Assembly (NCBI GenBank): GCA_001766965.1
Contig: MEKM01000123.1
Coordinates: 1 to 5,215, forward strand
Direction: 5' to 3'
DNA length: 5,215 nucleotides
Source of the DNA: Acidobacteria bacterium RIFCSPHIGHO2_01_FULL_67_28
Lineage (GTDB): Bacteria; Acidobacteriota; Terriglobia; Acidiferrales; 2-02-FULL-67-57
This document shows positions 1 through 5,215 of this stretch, in pieces. Position numbers and translations under genes: made by a program. Position 1 is the stretch's first letter. Each line of letters opens with the position of its first letter. Below the pieces are notes generated by a model. It was not told the DNA's origin. It made no database searches and was given only the letters and a program-made list of their open reading frames with translations.

Positions 1-1
1 C

Positions 2-784
2 TGGCTGCGCGATTCCGGGCCGTTCTTCCTCCGCCGCCAGCGGCCGCGGCCGGAAGTGGCGCTCGCGGGCTTCCGCTTCAACGCCTGGGCGCGCTATCCG
101 GACTGGAAGAAGGACACGCGCGTCCCCAAGCGCATCGCCCGCGCCCTGCACCTGCCGCTCTACCGCGCGCGGCTTGGCGGGCGCGAGCTGGTGCTCGAGG
201 GCGGCGCCATTGACGTCAACGGCCGCGGCACGCTGCTCACCACGGAAGAATGCTTGCTCGACCAAGCTACGCAGCCGCGCAATCCGGGCGTGAGCCGCCA
301 AGAGATGGAAGCGGCGCTGCGCGACTACCTGGGCGCTACCAACGTGCTCTGGCTCGGCCGCGGCATTGCCGGCGACGACACCCACGGCCATGTGGACGAC
401 CTCTGCCGCTTCGTCAACCCGCGCACCGTCGTCCTCTGCGCGGAAAAGGACGCCGCCGACGCGAACTACCGCGTTCTGGAAGAGAACCGCGAGCGCCTGC
501 AAGGGATGCGCCTGGAGGACGGGGCGCGCCCGGAAGTTGTCGCGCTGCCCATGCCCGCGCCGCTCACCTTCCGCGGGCAGCGGTTGCCGGCGAGCTACGC
601 CAACTTCTACATCGCCAACGCGGCCGTGCTCGTCCCGACCTTCAATGACCCGAACGACCGCGTCGCTTTGGGGATCCTGGGCGAGCTTTTCCGCGACCGC
701 GCCGTCGTCGGCATCCACGCCGTGGATTTGGTCTGGGGCCTGGGGACGCTGCACTGCCTGACGCGCGAGCAGCCCGCGGCCTAG
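2..784 (+). CDS. aguA: Agmatine deiminase, 5'-truncated by the window edge
   Basis: Agmatine deiminase hydrolyses agmatine to N-carbamoylputrescine and ammonia in the arginine-decarboxylase route to putrescine, a cytoplasmic step. The frame is already open at base 2 and gives 260 residues; the family is usually about 340-370 aa, so roughly the first 90 are missing. The GTG at 56 is internal, because family motifs begin before it. Visible in order (fragment numbering): WLRDSGP at 1-7, the family's conserved W-x-RD-x-GP block; LEGGAIDVNGRGT near 65-77; GDDTHGHVDD at 124-133 with the expected catalytic His130 and Asp132; NDPNDRVAL near 215-223; and LHCLTREQP at 250-258, whose Cys252 is the predicted nucleophile that forms the amidino-thioester. 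All active-site elements inside the fragment are intact. The gene ends head-on with the minus-strand gene next door. A usual partner, aguB, is not in view and could lie upstream. Family assignment is secure. Confidence 0.93.
   Translation, partial: WLRDSGPFFLRRQRPRPEVALAGFRFNAWARYPDWKKDTRVPKRIARALHLPLYRARLGGRELVLEGGAIDVNGRGTLLTTEECLLDQATQPRNPGVSRQEMEAALRDYLGATNVLWLGRGIAGDDTHGHVDDLCRFVNPRTVVLCAEKDAADANYRVLEENRERLQGMRLEDGARPEVVALPMPAPLTFRGQRLPASYANFYIANAAVLVPTFNDPNDRVALGILGELFRDRAVVGIHAVDLVWGLGTLHCLTREQPAA
781..784. other. Shared CTAG palindrome: stop codons of two convergent genes
   Basis: The four bases CTAG supply the plus-strand stop TAG (782-784) of the agmatine deiminase gene and, on the minus strand, the stop TAG (783-781) of the sulfatase-like gene. 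The two coding regions overlap by four bases and leave no room for an intergenic terminator. I see no convincing stem plus U-tract on either side. Confidence 0.9.
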
Positions 785-2361
785 TCTCCGCCTCGCCGCT
801 TCTGCCCGCCGTGGGTCTCCAGCCAGCGCGCCACTTCTGCGGGCGCCTTCAGCTCGCTGCGCAAAAGAGCCAGCACCAGGTCGTGAAGAAGCACAGTACG
901 AACCTCGCCGTCGTGCGCGAGCGCGGCCCTCTGGCGCGGCAGATGCACAAGCAGCGGGATGCGCGGGTCGCGCTTGCCGTCGAAGTTCGCCGACGCGCCC
1001 CAGCTGTGGTCGGCGGTCAGCACGATCGCCGTCCGCTCGGCCAGACCGCTCTGCTCGAGCGCCTGCCGCAGCTCGCCCAGAGCGCGGTCGGCCAGCGCCA
1101 GGTTGTCCAGGTACCACTCCTTCGGATCGGCCGGCGCGCCGAGCTGGCCGGTGCGGCGATCGTAGATGCCGGGCCCATGCGGCGCCGGCAGGTGAACGAA
1201 CACCAACCCGAGCGCGGGGTCGGCCGCCATCGCCCGCGCCCGCGCCAGCACGCCTTCCTGCTTGCGGCGGTGCTCGTCGCGGAAACTGCGCGTGGGAAAG
1301 AGACCGAGCCGCAACGGGTCGACGAAGAAAAACTGATCGGCGAACGGCAGTGACCACAGCTGCATCGCCGCCGCGTCCCGCATCCGCACCGGCAGGCTCC
1401 GCGGCTCGCCCGTAAAGCGGAAGGGCCACTGCGCGCACGCCGCCAGCTGCCCGCCGAACAGCCGGCAATAGGGATGGAACCAGCCGGCCAGGCCCGAGGC
1501 CACACCCAGCTCGCGCGCCCGCGTAAAGACTGTCGGCTGACGACTCCACGGGACCGCGGTGGCGCTGCCCTCCGTGTAAATCATCAGCTCATCCGGCCCC
1601 CGAGGGTCGCAGTAGGTGATGATCCGGCCGGTGAGGAGCGAAGGCAAGGAGACGAGCGTGGCGGTCGAGACCGGCAACGCGCGCGACGCCACGAGTGACT
1701 CGCTGCGCAGCCGGTCGAACTCCGGCAAGGCCAGGCCCGCCGGGCGCTCATCAAAGGCGAGCCGCTGGTCGAGGCCGTCATAGACGAGCCAGAGCACGCG
1801 CGGCGCCGCGGCATCGCGCGGCGGCAAAGCCGGCAGAGCGCTTCTCGCCTGCATCTCCGCGCCCGGCGACGGCAGCGCCAACCAGACCGCTTGCGCGCCG
1901 GTGACCACTACAAAGGGCGAGAGAACCAACACCAGGTGCGCGCCCGCGCGCCCGAGCGGGCGGTTCCAGCGCGCGCAGATCAAGAGCGCCGCCAGGCCCG
2001 CCATCGCGGCCACCAGCACGGTCGTCCACGACCACGGCGCCGGCTCGGTGGCGAACGGCCCGCGCGTCGGCCGCAGCCCGCGCCCAATCACGCTCGCCAC
2101 CACCACGAGCGTCATCAGGAAGAGCAGCCGCATCCCGGCGAGCACCGAGGCGCGCTCGGAGCGCCGCACGAGTTGCGCGCTTCCCCAGAAGACCGCCGCG
2201 AGCAGGATGACGTCGAGCAGGATCGCCAGGTAGTCCAGGCCGGGCGCAGCATCCTGGCGGAAATACGGCCGGTGATAGCTGTAGAAATAGGCCGCCCAAA
2301 CCTTGAAGAAGCAGAGGTTCGCGAGCGACAGCGCGACCAGTGCGTCCCTAAGGCCGCGCAT
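781..2361 (-). CDS. Five-helix membrane protein with sulfatase/alkaline-phosphatase-superfamily domain
   Basis: A 526-aa protein. The N-terminal 165 residues contain five hydrophobic segments (about 5-27, 43-65, 73-93, 112-130, 141-163). A hydrolase domain follows, expected on the outer face of the inner membrane, a layout like LtaS or EptA-type transferases. Domain landmarks: VLWLVYDGLD (189-198), with Asp195 as probable metal ligand; STATLVSLPSLLTG (232-245), where superfamily enzymes carry the nucleophile, here a Thr or Ser; FVHLPAPHGP (388-397); and LTADHSWG (448-455), with the metal-binding Asp451-His452 pair. The formylglycine signature C/S-x-P-x-R of true sulfatases is absent, so a phosphodiesterase or phospho-group transferase acting on a lipid or surface glycan is at least as likely as a sulfatase. 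The ATG at 2361 has GGAG four bases upstream and lies inside the preceding methyltransferase gene (14-bp overlap), implying co-translation. Family is confident; substrate is unknown. Confidence 0.85.
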   Translation of the reverse strand: MRGLRDALVALSLANLCFFKVWAAYFYSYHRPYFRQDAAPGLDYLAILLDVILLAAVFWGSAQLVRRSERASVLAGMRLLFLMTLVVVASVIGRGLRPTRGPFATEPAPWSWTTVLVAAMAGLAALLICARWNRPLGRAGAHLVLVLSPFVVVTGAQAVWLALPSPGAEMQARSALPALPPRDAAAPRVLWLVYDGLDQRLAFDERPAGLALPEFDRLRSESLVASRALPVSTATLVSLPSLLTGRIITYCDPRGPDELMIYTEGSATAVPWSRQPTVFTRARELGVASGLAGWFHPYCRLFGGQLAACAQWPFRFTGEPRSLPVRMRDAAAMQLWSLPFADQFFFVDPLRLGLFPTRSFRDEHRRKQEGVLARARAMAADPALGLVFVHLPAPHGPGIYDRRTGQLGAPADPKEWYLDNLALADRALGELRQALEQSGLAERTAIVLTADHSWGASANFDGKRDPRIPLLVHLPRQRAALAHDGEVRTVLLHDLVLALLRSELKAPAEVARWLETHGGQKRRGGD

Positions 2362-3802
2362 GCGGCTCCGTCTTGCGCAGGAGATAGAGCCAGCGGTGCG
2401 CTTCCGGCACGCGCGCCGAGCGCAGGCAGGTGAAGCGTCGCCGGCAGGCGGCCTCGAACGCCTCGCGGGTCAAGTCGGCGTGCAGGCGCTCGCGCCCGCG
2501 CGTGATGCGGCGGAAGAGCGGGTCGGCCGGGTCAACGTATTCGATAAGCAGGAAGTCGGTGGTCAGCTCGGCGGCGAGATCCAGCACGTCTTCGAGAGGG
2601 ACGCGCTCGCTCACCAGCAGGTGGTGCAGGAGCGCCAGCATCAGCACCGCATCGAAGCCGCCGCGCGCCCGCTCGAGGAAGCTTGCGCATTCGCGGTTGC
2701 GCCAGCCGACGGCGGGACTCGGCCGCGCCAGGTTGACCACGAGCGGCAGGAGCTCGAGCGACTCGGCCCGCGCCCGCCGCCAGGCCGCGCCCACCACCGC
2801 CGCGTCGGCGTCTATCGCCACCACACGCGCGCCCTGCCGCGCCGCCAGTGCCGCGAAGTGGCCGGTGTTGCAACCAACGTCAAGCACTCGGCGCGGGTGG
2901 AACTCTTTGAGCGCCGACTCGACAAACTCCTGCTTGGCGCTGAAACCCGCTTCCGTGTAGGACGGCCCGGCGCCGTAGCCCGACCAGGCCGAGCGGTGCG
3001 CGCCGGGCGCCAGGCGGTCGAGCTGCCGCCGCTGGCTCCGCAAAAGCGACTCGAGGATGAAGCGGGCTTTCTCCGGGTCCGACAGCGTGCGCGGTTGATA
3101 GGGCCGCGTGTCGTCCGGGTCGTGCCGCCGCCCGAGCCACGTCGGCAGCGTCGCCAGGCCGAGCAGCGGCGGCCGCAGCTTCGCGAGCGGCCCCGCGAGA
3201 CGATAGACCTCTTCCGGCTCGAGGCCGTCGCGGCTGGTGGTGAAAACCTTGTCGAGCGGCAGGCCGAAGCGGCGGTTCGCCAAAAGCGGCAGGAGAAAGC
3301 TGCGCACGAACTGGGCGTGCGCCAGCCAGGTCGGGTCGCCCGGGTCGCGCCGCTCCGCCGACAACACGTCCACGAAAACCGGCTGCGGGCCGCGGAAGAG
3401 GATGTTGTACGGCGTCGCGTCCTTCAGGCCGAGCCCCTCGGGCAGCAAGGCTTCCGCCAGCTCCAGCGTCAGCCCGGCGGCCGCGTGCAGCATCTCCGGC
3501 GCCCACTCGTAAGGGTAGCTCACGAACGGCAGGGGCTCGTGCTCGACGAGCACAGCGTCACCTGCCAGTCCAACGCGCGCCCCGAGCGCCTGCGCCTCGC
3601 GGGAATCAACGCGGCGGCTGGCGACGAGCTTCCCGGCCTCGCCCCATCGCCGCGCCGTGGTGGAATCGAGGAAAGCCTGTAAGTCCGCTGCCGCCGACGG
3701 CGCCACCGCGCGCAGCAAGCGTCCCTCAACGCTGAACAAGCGGCCCGCCGGGTCGCGGAACGAGCCGGCCGCGGAACTCGCCTGGAGCTCGGAGGATTTC
3801 AT
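2348..3802 (-). CDS. Two-domain protein: kinase-like N-terminal half and SAM-dependent methyltransferase (NoeA-like)
   Basis: A 484-aa protein. The C-terminal half is a class I methyltransferase: motif I VLDVGCNTGHF (306-316), acidic Asp331 at the end of the next strand for the SAM ribose, and FDAVLMLALLHHL (383-395) as motif IV-like region. The N-terminal half has a kinase-type active-site pattern: LKDATPYNILF (126-136), where Asp128 and Asn133 match the D-x4-N catalytic loop, then FVD with Asp145 twelve residues after Asn133, where the DFG Asp of kinases or aminoglycoside phosphotransferases falls. SFRDPAGRLF near the N-terminus is, from memory, typical of a family annotated as methyltransferase or nodulation protein NoeA. 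The ATG at 3802 is preferred because it lies 14 residues before that block and overlaps the previous stop as ATGA. The frame stays open to an ATG at 4084, but that extension would cover the whole upstream small gene. No clear Shine-Dalgarno is present, so translation probably depends on re-initiation. The modified substrate is unknown; a glycan or lipid is an inference from context. Confidence 0.85.
   Translation of the reverse strand: MKSSELQASSAAGSFRDPAGRLFSVEGRLLRAVAPSAAADLQAFLDSTTARRWGEAGKLVASRRVDSREAQALGARVGLAGDAVLVEHEPLPFVSYPYEWAPEMLHAAAGLTLELAEALLPEGLGLKDATPYNILFRGPQPVFVDVLSAERRDPGDPTWLAHAQFVRSFLLPLLANRRFGLPLDKVFTTSRDGLEPEEVYRLAGPLAKLRPPLLGLATLPTWLGRRHDPDDTRPYQPRTLSDPEKARFILESLLRSQRRQLDRLAPGAHRSAWSGYGAGPSYTEAGFSAKQEFVESALKEFHPRRVLDVGCNTGHFAALAARQGARVVAIDADAAVVGAAWRRARAESLELLPLVVNLARPSPAVGWRNRECASFLERARGGFDAVLMLALLHHLLVSERVPLEDVLDLAAELTTDFLLIEYVDPADPLFRRITRGRERLHADLTREAFEAACRRRFTCLRSARVPEAHRWLYLLRKTEPHARP
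2366..2369 (-). promoter_or_regulatory. Ribosome binding site of the sulfatase-like gene
   Basis: GGAG on the minus strand, four bases before the ATG at 2361 and inside the last codons of the upstream methyltransferase gene. The spacing is short but usable, and it supports 2361 as the start. Confidence 0.5.
3799..3802 (-). other. ATGA stop/start overlap coupling two genes
   Basis: On the minus strand the bases 3802-3799 read ATGA: ATG starts the kinase-like/methyltransferase gene and TGA ends the small membrane-protein gene. Nothing upstream resembles a ribosome binding site for the second gene, so terminating ribosomes probably re-initiate here. The overlap fixes both gene boundaries. Confidence 0.8.
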
Positions 3803-3978
3803 TCGTCGGGCGGCTGGGGAGCTTTCTTCTCTGTCCGGTCGCGCCGCCAGCGCAGCAGGCGTCGCACGTAGAAGAGAGCGCCGGCGATGCCGGCGAGCAG
3901 CATTTGCCATATGAGGATGCCCGAGCCCGGATCGGCGTAGGCATAGAGCGGCGCGCTGCCGAAAAGCCACGAGGCCAT
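3799..3978 (-). CDS. Small one-pass membrane protein with ADPGSG motif (59 aa)
   Basis: A 59-aa gene that is easy to miss because of its size. The product begins MASWLFGSAPLYAYADPGSG, continues with one hydrophobic segment (about residues 21-38), then an Arg-rich stretch (RRLLRWRRDR, 39-48) and a polar tail. The positive charges after the helix predict the C-terminus in the cytoplasm and the ADPGSG motif at the outer face. From memory, short proteins with a Y-x-DPG(S/T)G motif just before one helix, followed by Arg/Phe-rich sequence, occur widely beside membrane sulfatase or phosphodiesterase genes; their function is not established. The start is well bounded: an in-frame TAG lies four codons upstream (3990-3988) with no start codon between. 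No Shine-Dalgarno precedes it. The 3' end overlaps the methyltransferase start as ATGA. It may be a scaffold or accessory subunit for the downstream enzymes, which is inference. Confidence 0.78.
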   Translation of the reverse strand: MASWLFGSAPLYAYADPGSGILIWQMLLAGIAGALFYVRRLLRWRRDRTEKKAPQPPDE

Positions 3979-3984
3979 GGCAAC

Positions 3985-3993
3985 ATACTAGCA
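3985..3993 (-). promoter_or_regulatory. Possible extended -10 element before the small membrane-protein gene
   Basis: The minus strand reads TGC then TAGTAT, ending six bases before the ATG at 3978. TAGTAT matches TATAAT at four of six positions and the TG would be an extended -10. No good -35 hexamer is seen in the GC-rich sequence upstream. If real, transcription would start at or next to the ATG and give a leaderless message. This rests on a short AT-rich patch only. Confidence 0.2.
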
Positions 3994-4025
3994 GAAGGCG
4001 GCGGGGCGGAGGAACGGAGAGGAGA

Positions 4026-4871
4026 CTAGGCCGGCCCTTCCCGGGCGGCTTCGCAGCTTTGGACGCGCGCGCCGCCGACGGCATCCGCCAGGCGCTGCCA
4101 GCGGGCCCTCGCCAGCAGCGCCGCGCCGAGCGCCCCGGCGTATTCCGAGTGCGGGCTGACGTTCAGCTTCGCGCCCAGGCGTTCTTCCAGCGCGCGCACC
4201 AGGCCGGCGTTCTTGCTGACGCCGCCGGTGAGCGTGATCTCCGGCTGCGCGCCCACCTGCCGCACCAGCGCCACCAGGCGCTCGGCGATGGAGAAGTGCG
4301 CGCCGGAAAGGATGTCTTCGACACTGGCGCCGGCGGTGACGTGGTTGATGACCTCGCTCTCGGCCAGCACCGCGCAGATGCTGGAGATGGGCTGCGGGTC
4401 CTGCGCCCGCAGAGCCAGCTCGCCCACTTCTTCGAGCTTCACCTCGAGTGCTTTGGCCACGCGCTCGAGGAAACGCCCCGCGCCCGAAGCGCAGCGGTCG
4501 TTCATCCGGAACGCCGCCACCCGGCCGCTGTCGGCCAGGCGCAGGGCGCGAGAGTTCATGGCACCGATGTCGAGCACGGTGCGGGTCCCGGGGAAAAGCC
4601 AGCGCGCGCCCACGCCGTGGCAGGTCATCTCGGTGATTTGGATCTGCCGGAAGAGGACGCGGTAGCGGCCGTAGCCGGTGCTGGCGACGTAAAGGATTTC
4701 CTCCGGCTTGATTCGTTGCGTCGCGCACAACTCGTCGAGCACCGCCTGGGCCGCGACCTCGAGCCGCGCGCCGGTTTCCCGCCCGGTCTTGGCCTGCACG
4801 CGCCCGTGCTCGTCGACGAGCACGCCGCGGGTCATGCGGCTGCCGACGTCGATGCCGGCGAGATACCCCAC
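4026..4871 (-). CDS. BcrAD/BadFG-family ATPase, probable D-type subunit of a benzoyl-CoA reductase-like system
   Basis: A 281-aa member of the ASKHA-fold ATPases that use ATP hydrolysis to drive electrons to very low potential (2-hydroxyacyl-CoA dehydratase activators, class I benzoyl-CoA reductase subunits). Motifs: GIDVGS (6-11), first phosphate motif; TGYGR (65-69); EMTCHGVGA (81-89); LDIGAMNSRAL (100-110), second phosphate motif; FRMNDRCASGAGRFLE (121-136); ISSICAVLAESE (162-173); TGGVSKNAG (215-223). Cys127 and Cys166 are the expected [4Fe-4S] ligands, and by my count and memory these are the same residue numbers as in Acidaminococcus HgdC. The GTG at 4871 is the start: GGAGG lies eight bases upstream and GIDVGS follows at once; longer versions would overlap the upstream gene. 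Following a paralog in A-then-D order and at BcrD/BadG length, it resembles bcrD, but a homodimeric activator or another ATP-driven reductase is possible. The middle motif is GAMNSR where the family often has GGQDxK. Confidence 0.87.
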   Translation of the reverse strand: MGYLAGIDVGSRMTRGVLVDEHGRVQAKTGRETGARLEVAAQAVLDELCATQRIKPEEILYVASTGYGRYRVLFRQIQITEMTCHGVGARWLFPGTRTVLDIGAMNSRALRLADSGRVAAFRMNDRCASGAGRFLERVAKALEVKLEEVGELALRAQDPQPISSICAVLAESEVINHVTAGASVEDILSGAHFSIAERLVALVRQVGAQPEITLTGGVSKNAGLVRALEERLGAKLNVSPHSEYAGALGAALLARARWQRLADAVGGARVQSCEAAREGPA

Positions 4872-4872
4872 G

Positions 4873-5214
4873 TTAGTTCCCTCCCCCGGCGGCTTCGGGG
4901 CGCGGCCCGGCGCCGTTCGCGCGCTTGCCGACTTCGCCGTGGGCGGCGCGCTCCCAGGCGAAAAGCGCGGCGCCGATGGCGCCGATGTGCTGGGACTGCG
5001 GCGCCACATTCAACTTTGTCGCCAGGCGCTCTTCCAGCGCGCGGACGACGCCCGCATTGCGGGCCACGCCGCCGGTGAAAGTAATCTCCGGCTCCAGCCC
5101 GACGCGCCGGAGCAAACCGATGCTGCGCCCCGCGATGGTCCAGTGCAGCCCGGCCAGGATGTCCTCCACCGGGCAGCCCCGCGCCAGGTGCATCACGATC
5201 TCCTGCTCGACGAA
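4873..5214 (-). CDS. BcrA/BadF-type ATPase subunit, C-terminal 113 residues only
   Basis: The 3' end of a second BcrAD/BadFG-family ATPase; the 5' part runs off the window. The reading frame is open from base 5214 and starts FVEQEIVMHL, which aligns with LAESEVINHV just after the cluster-binding Cys166 of the downstream gene; its own matching Cys should lie just outside the window. Visible motifs are VEDILAG, TGGVARNAG (the family's C-terminal nucleotide-binding Gly motif) and GAIGAALFA. By hand, about 51 of 90 residues match the downstream paralog without gaps. A non-conserved Gly/Ala/Pro/Arg-rich tail of about 20 residues follows. Gene order and the one-base junction with a 281-aa partner resemble the bcrA-bcrD or badF-badG arrangement, so an A-type subunit is the best guess. 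The N-terminal part is needed to tell this from a tandem activator. Confidence 0.82.
   Translation of the reverse strand, partial: FVEQEIVMHLARGCPVEDILAGLHWTIAGRSIGLLRRVGLEPEITFTGGVARNAGVVRALEERLATKLNVAPQSQHIGAIGAALFAWERAAHGEVGKRANGAGPRPEAAGGGN
4880..4884 (-). promoter_or_regulatory. Ribosome binding site of the complete ATPase gene
   Basis: GGAGG, within a longer G-rich run, sits on the minus strand eight bases before the GTG at 4871 and inside the last codons of the upstream ATPase gene. It decides the GTG start. The upstream stop TAA (4875-4873) is separated from the GTG by a single base, so the two genes are translationally linked. Confidence 0.75.
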
Positions 5215-5215
5215 G

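Noticed and set aside
776..799. Possible hairpin (GCGGC ... GCCGC) around the convergent stops as a terminator
   Set aside because: Only five pairs with a 14-base loop and no T-run; such short complementary GC words are frequent by chance in this composition.
1600..1613. Cys-Asp-Pro-Arg in the sulfatase-like protein as a formylglycine site
   Set aside because: The signature needs C-x-P-x-R; here Arg directly follows Pro and Gly takes the fifth position. It also lies after the conserved SLPSLLTG segment.
2303..3682. Long open frame on the plus strand opposite the methyltransferase gene
   Set aside because: Arg/Gln/Ala-rich translation with no recognisable motif; long antisense frames are expected opposite GC-rich genes with G/C third positions, and the minus strand holds a clear methyltransferase.
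3803..4084. N-terminal extension of the methyltransferase to an ATG at 4084
   Set aside because: The extra 94 residues are Arg/Ala-rich without motifs and would overlie the 59-aa gene and the end of the ATPase gene; the ATGA overlap at 3802 gives a better start.
4872..5009. Longer version of the complete ATPase starting at 5009
   Set aside because: It would overlap the conserved C-terminal coding region of the upstream ATPase in another frame. The GTG at 4871 has a good ribosome binding site and is followed at once by GIDVGS.
4059..5078. Long plus-strand open frame opposite the two ATPase genes
   Set aside because: It spans two well-supported minus-strand genes and their junction, has low-complexity His/Arg/Ala composition and no family motif.
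1..5215. Mobile elements, CRISPR arrays, tRNA or rRNA genes
   Set aside because: No transposase or integrase motifs, regularly spaced repeats, or cloverleaf-like RNA sequence were seen; nearly every base is accounted for by protein genes.

Overview
The window is very GC-rich (well above 60% by eye) and gene-dense, with almost no intergenic DNA. Composition and gene content suggest a high-GC Gram-negative, probably environmental bacterium, possibly Acidobacteriota, Rokubacteria-like or a deltaproteobacterial lineage. No taxonomic marker is present, so this is a weak guess.

Layout. On the plus strand, 2-784 is the 3' three quarters of an agmatine deiminase gene (aguA, polyamine synthesis), cut at its 5' end by the window edge. 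Everything else is on the minus strand and reads from right to left. First comes the 3' end of a BcrA/BadF-type ATPase subunit (5214-4873, cut by the window edge). One base later comes a complete second ATPase of the same family (4871-4026, 281 aa), carrying both cysteines expected to bridge a [4Fe-4S] cluster. After a 47-bp gap follow three overlapping genes: a 59-aa one-pass membrane protein with an ADPGSG motif (3978-3799), a two-domain protein with a kinase-like N-terminal half and a SAM-methyltransferase C-terminal half (3802-2348), and a five-helix membrane protein with an alkaline-phosphatase/sulfatase-superfamily domain (2361-781). The last gene ends head-on against aguA, both stop codons sharing the palindrome CTAG.

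How they fit together. The two ATPases look like the A and D subunits of a class I benzoyl-CoA reductase-type system, which couples ATP hydrolysis to low-potential electron transfer. Their catalytic partners would lie upstream, outside the window. The downstream trio is tightly coupled (ATGA overlap, then a 14-bp overlap) and looks like a membrane-linked module that may modify a cell-surface glycan or lipid; its substrate is unknown. Whether it shares a transcript with the ATPases cannot be decided from sequence. It is the part of the window most likely to be an under-described system.
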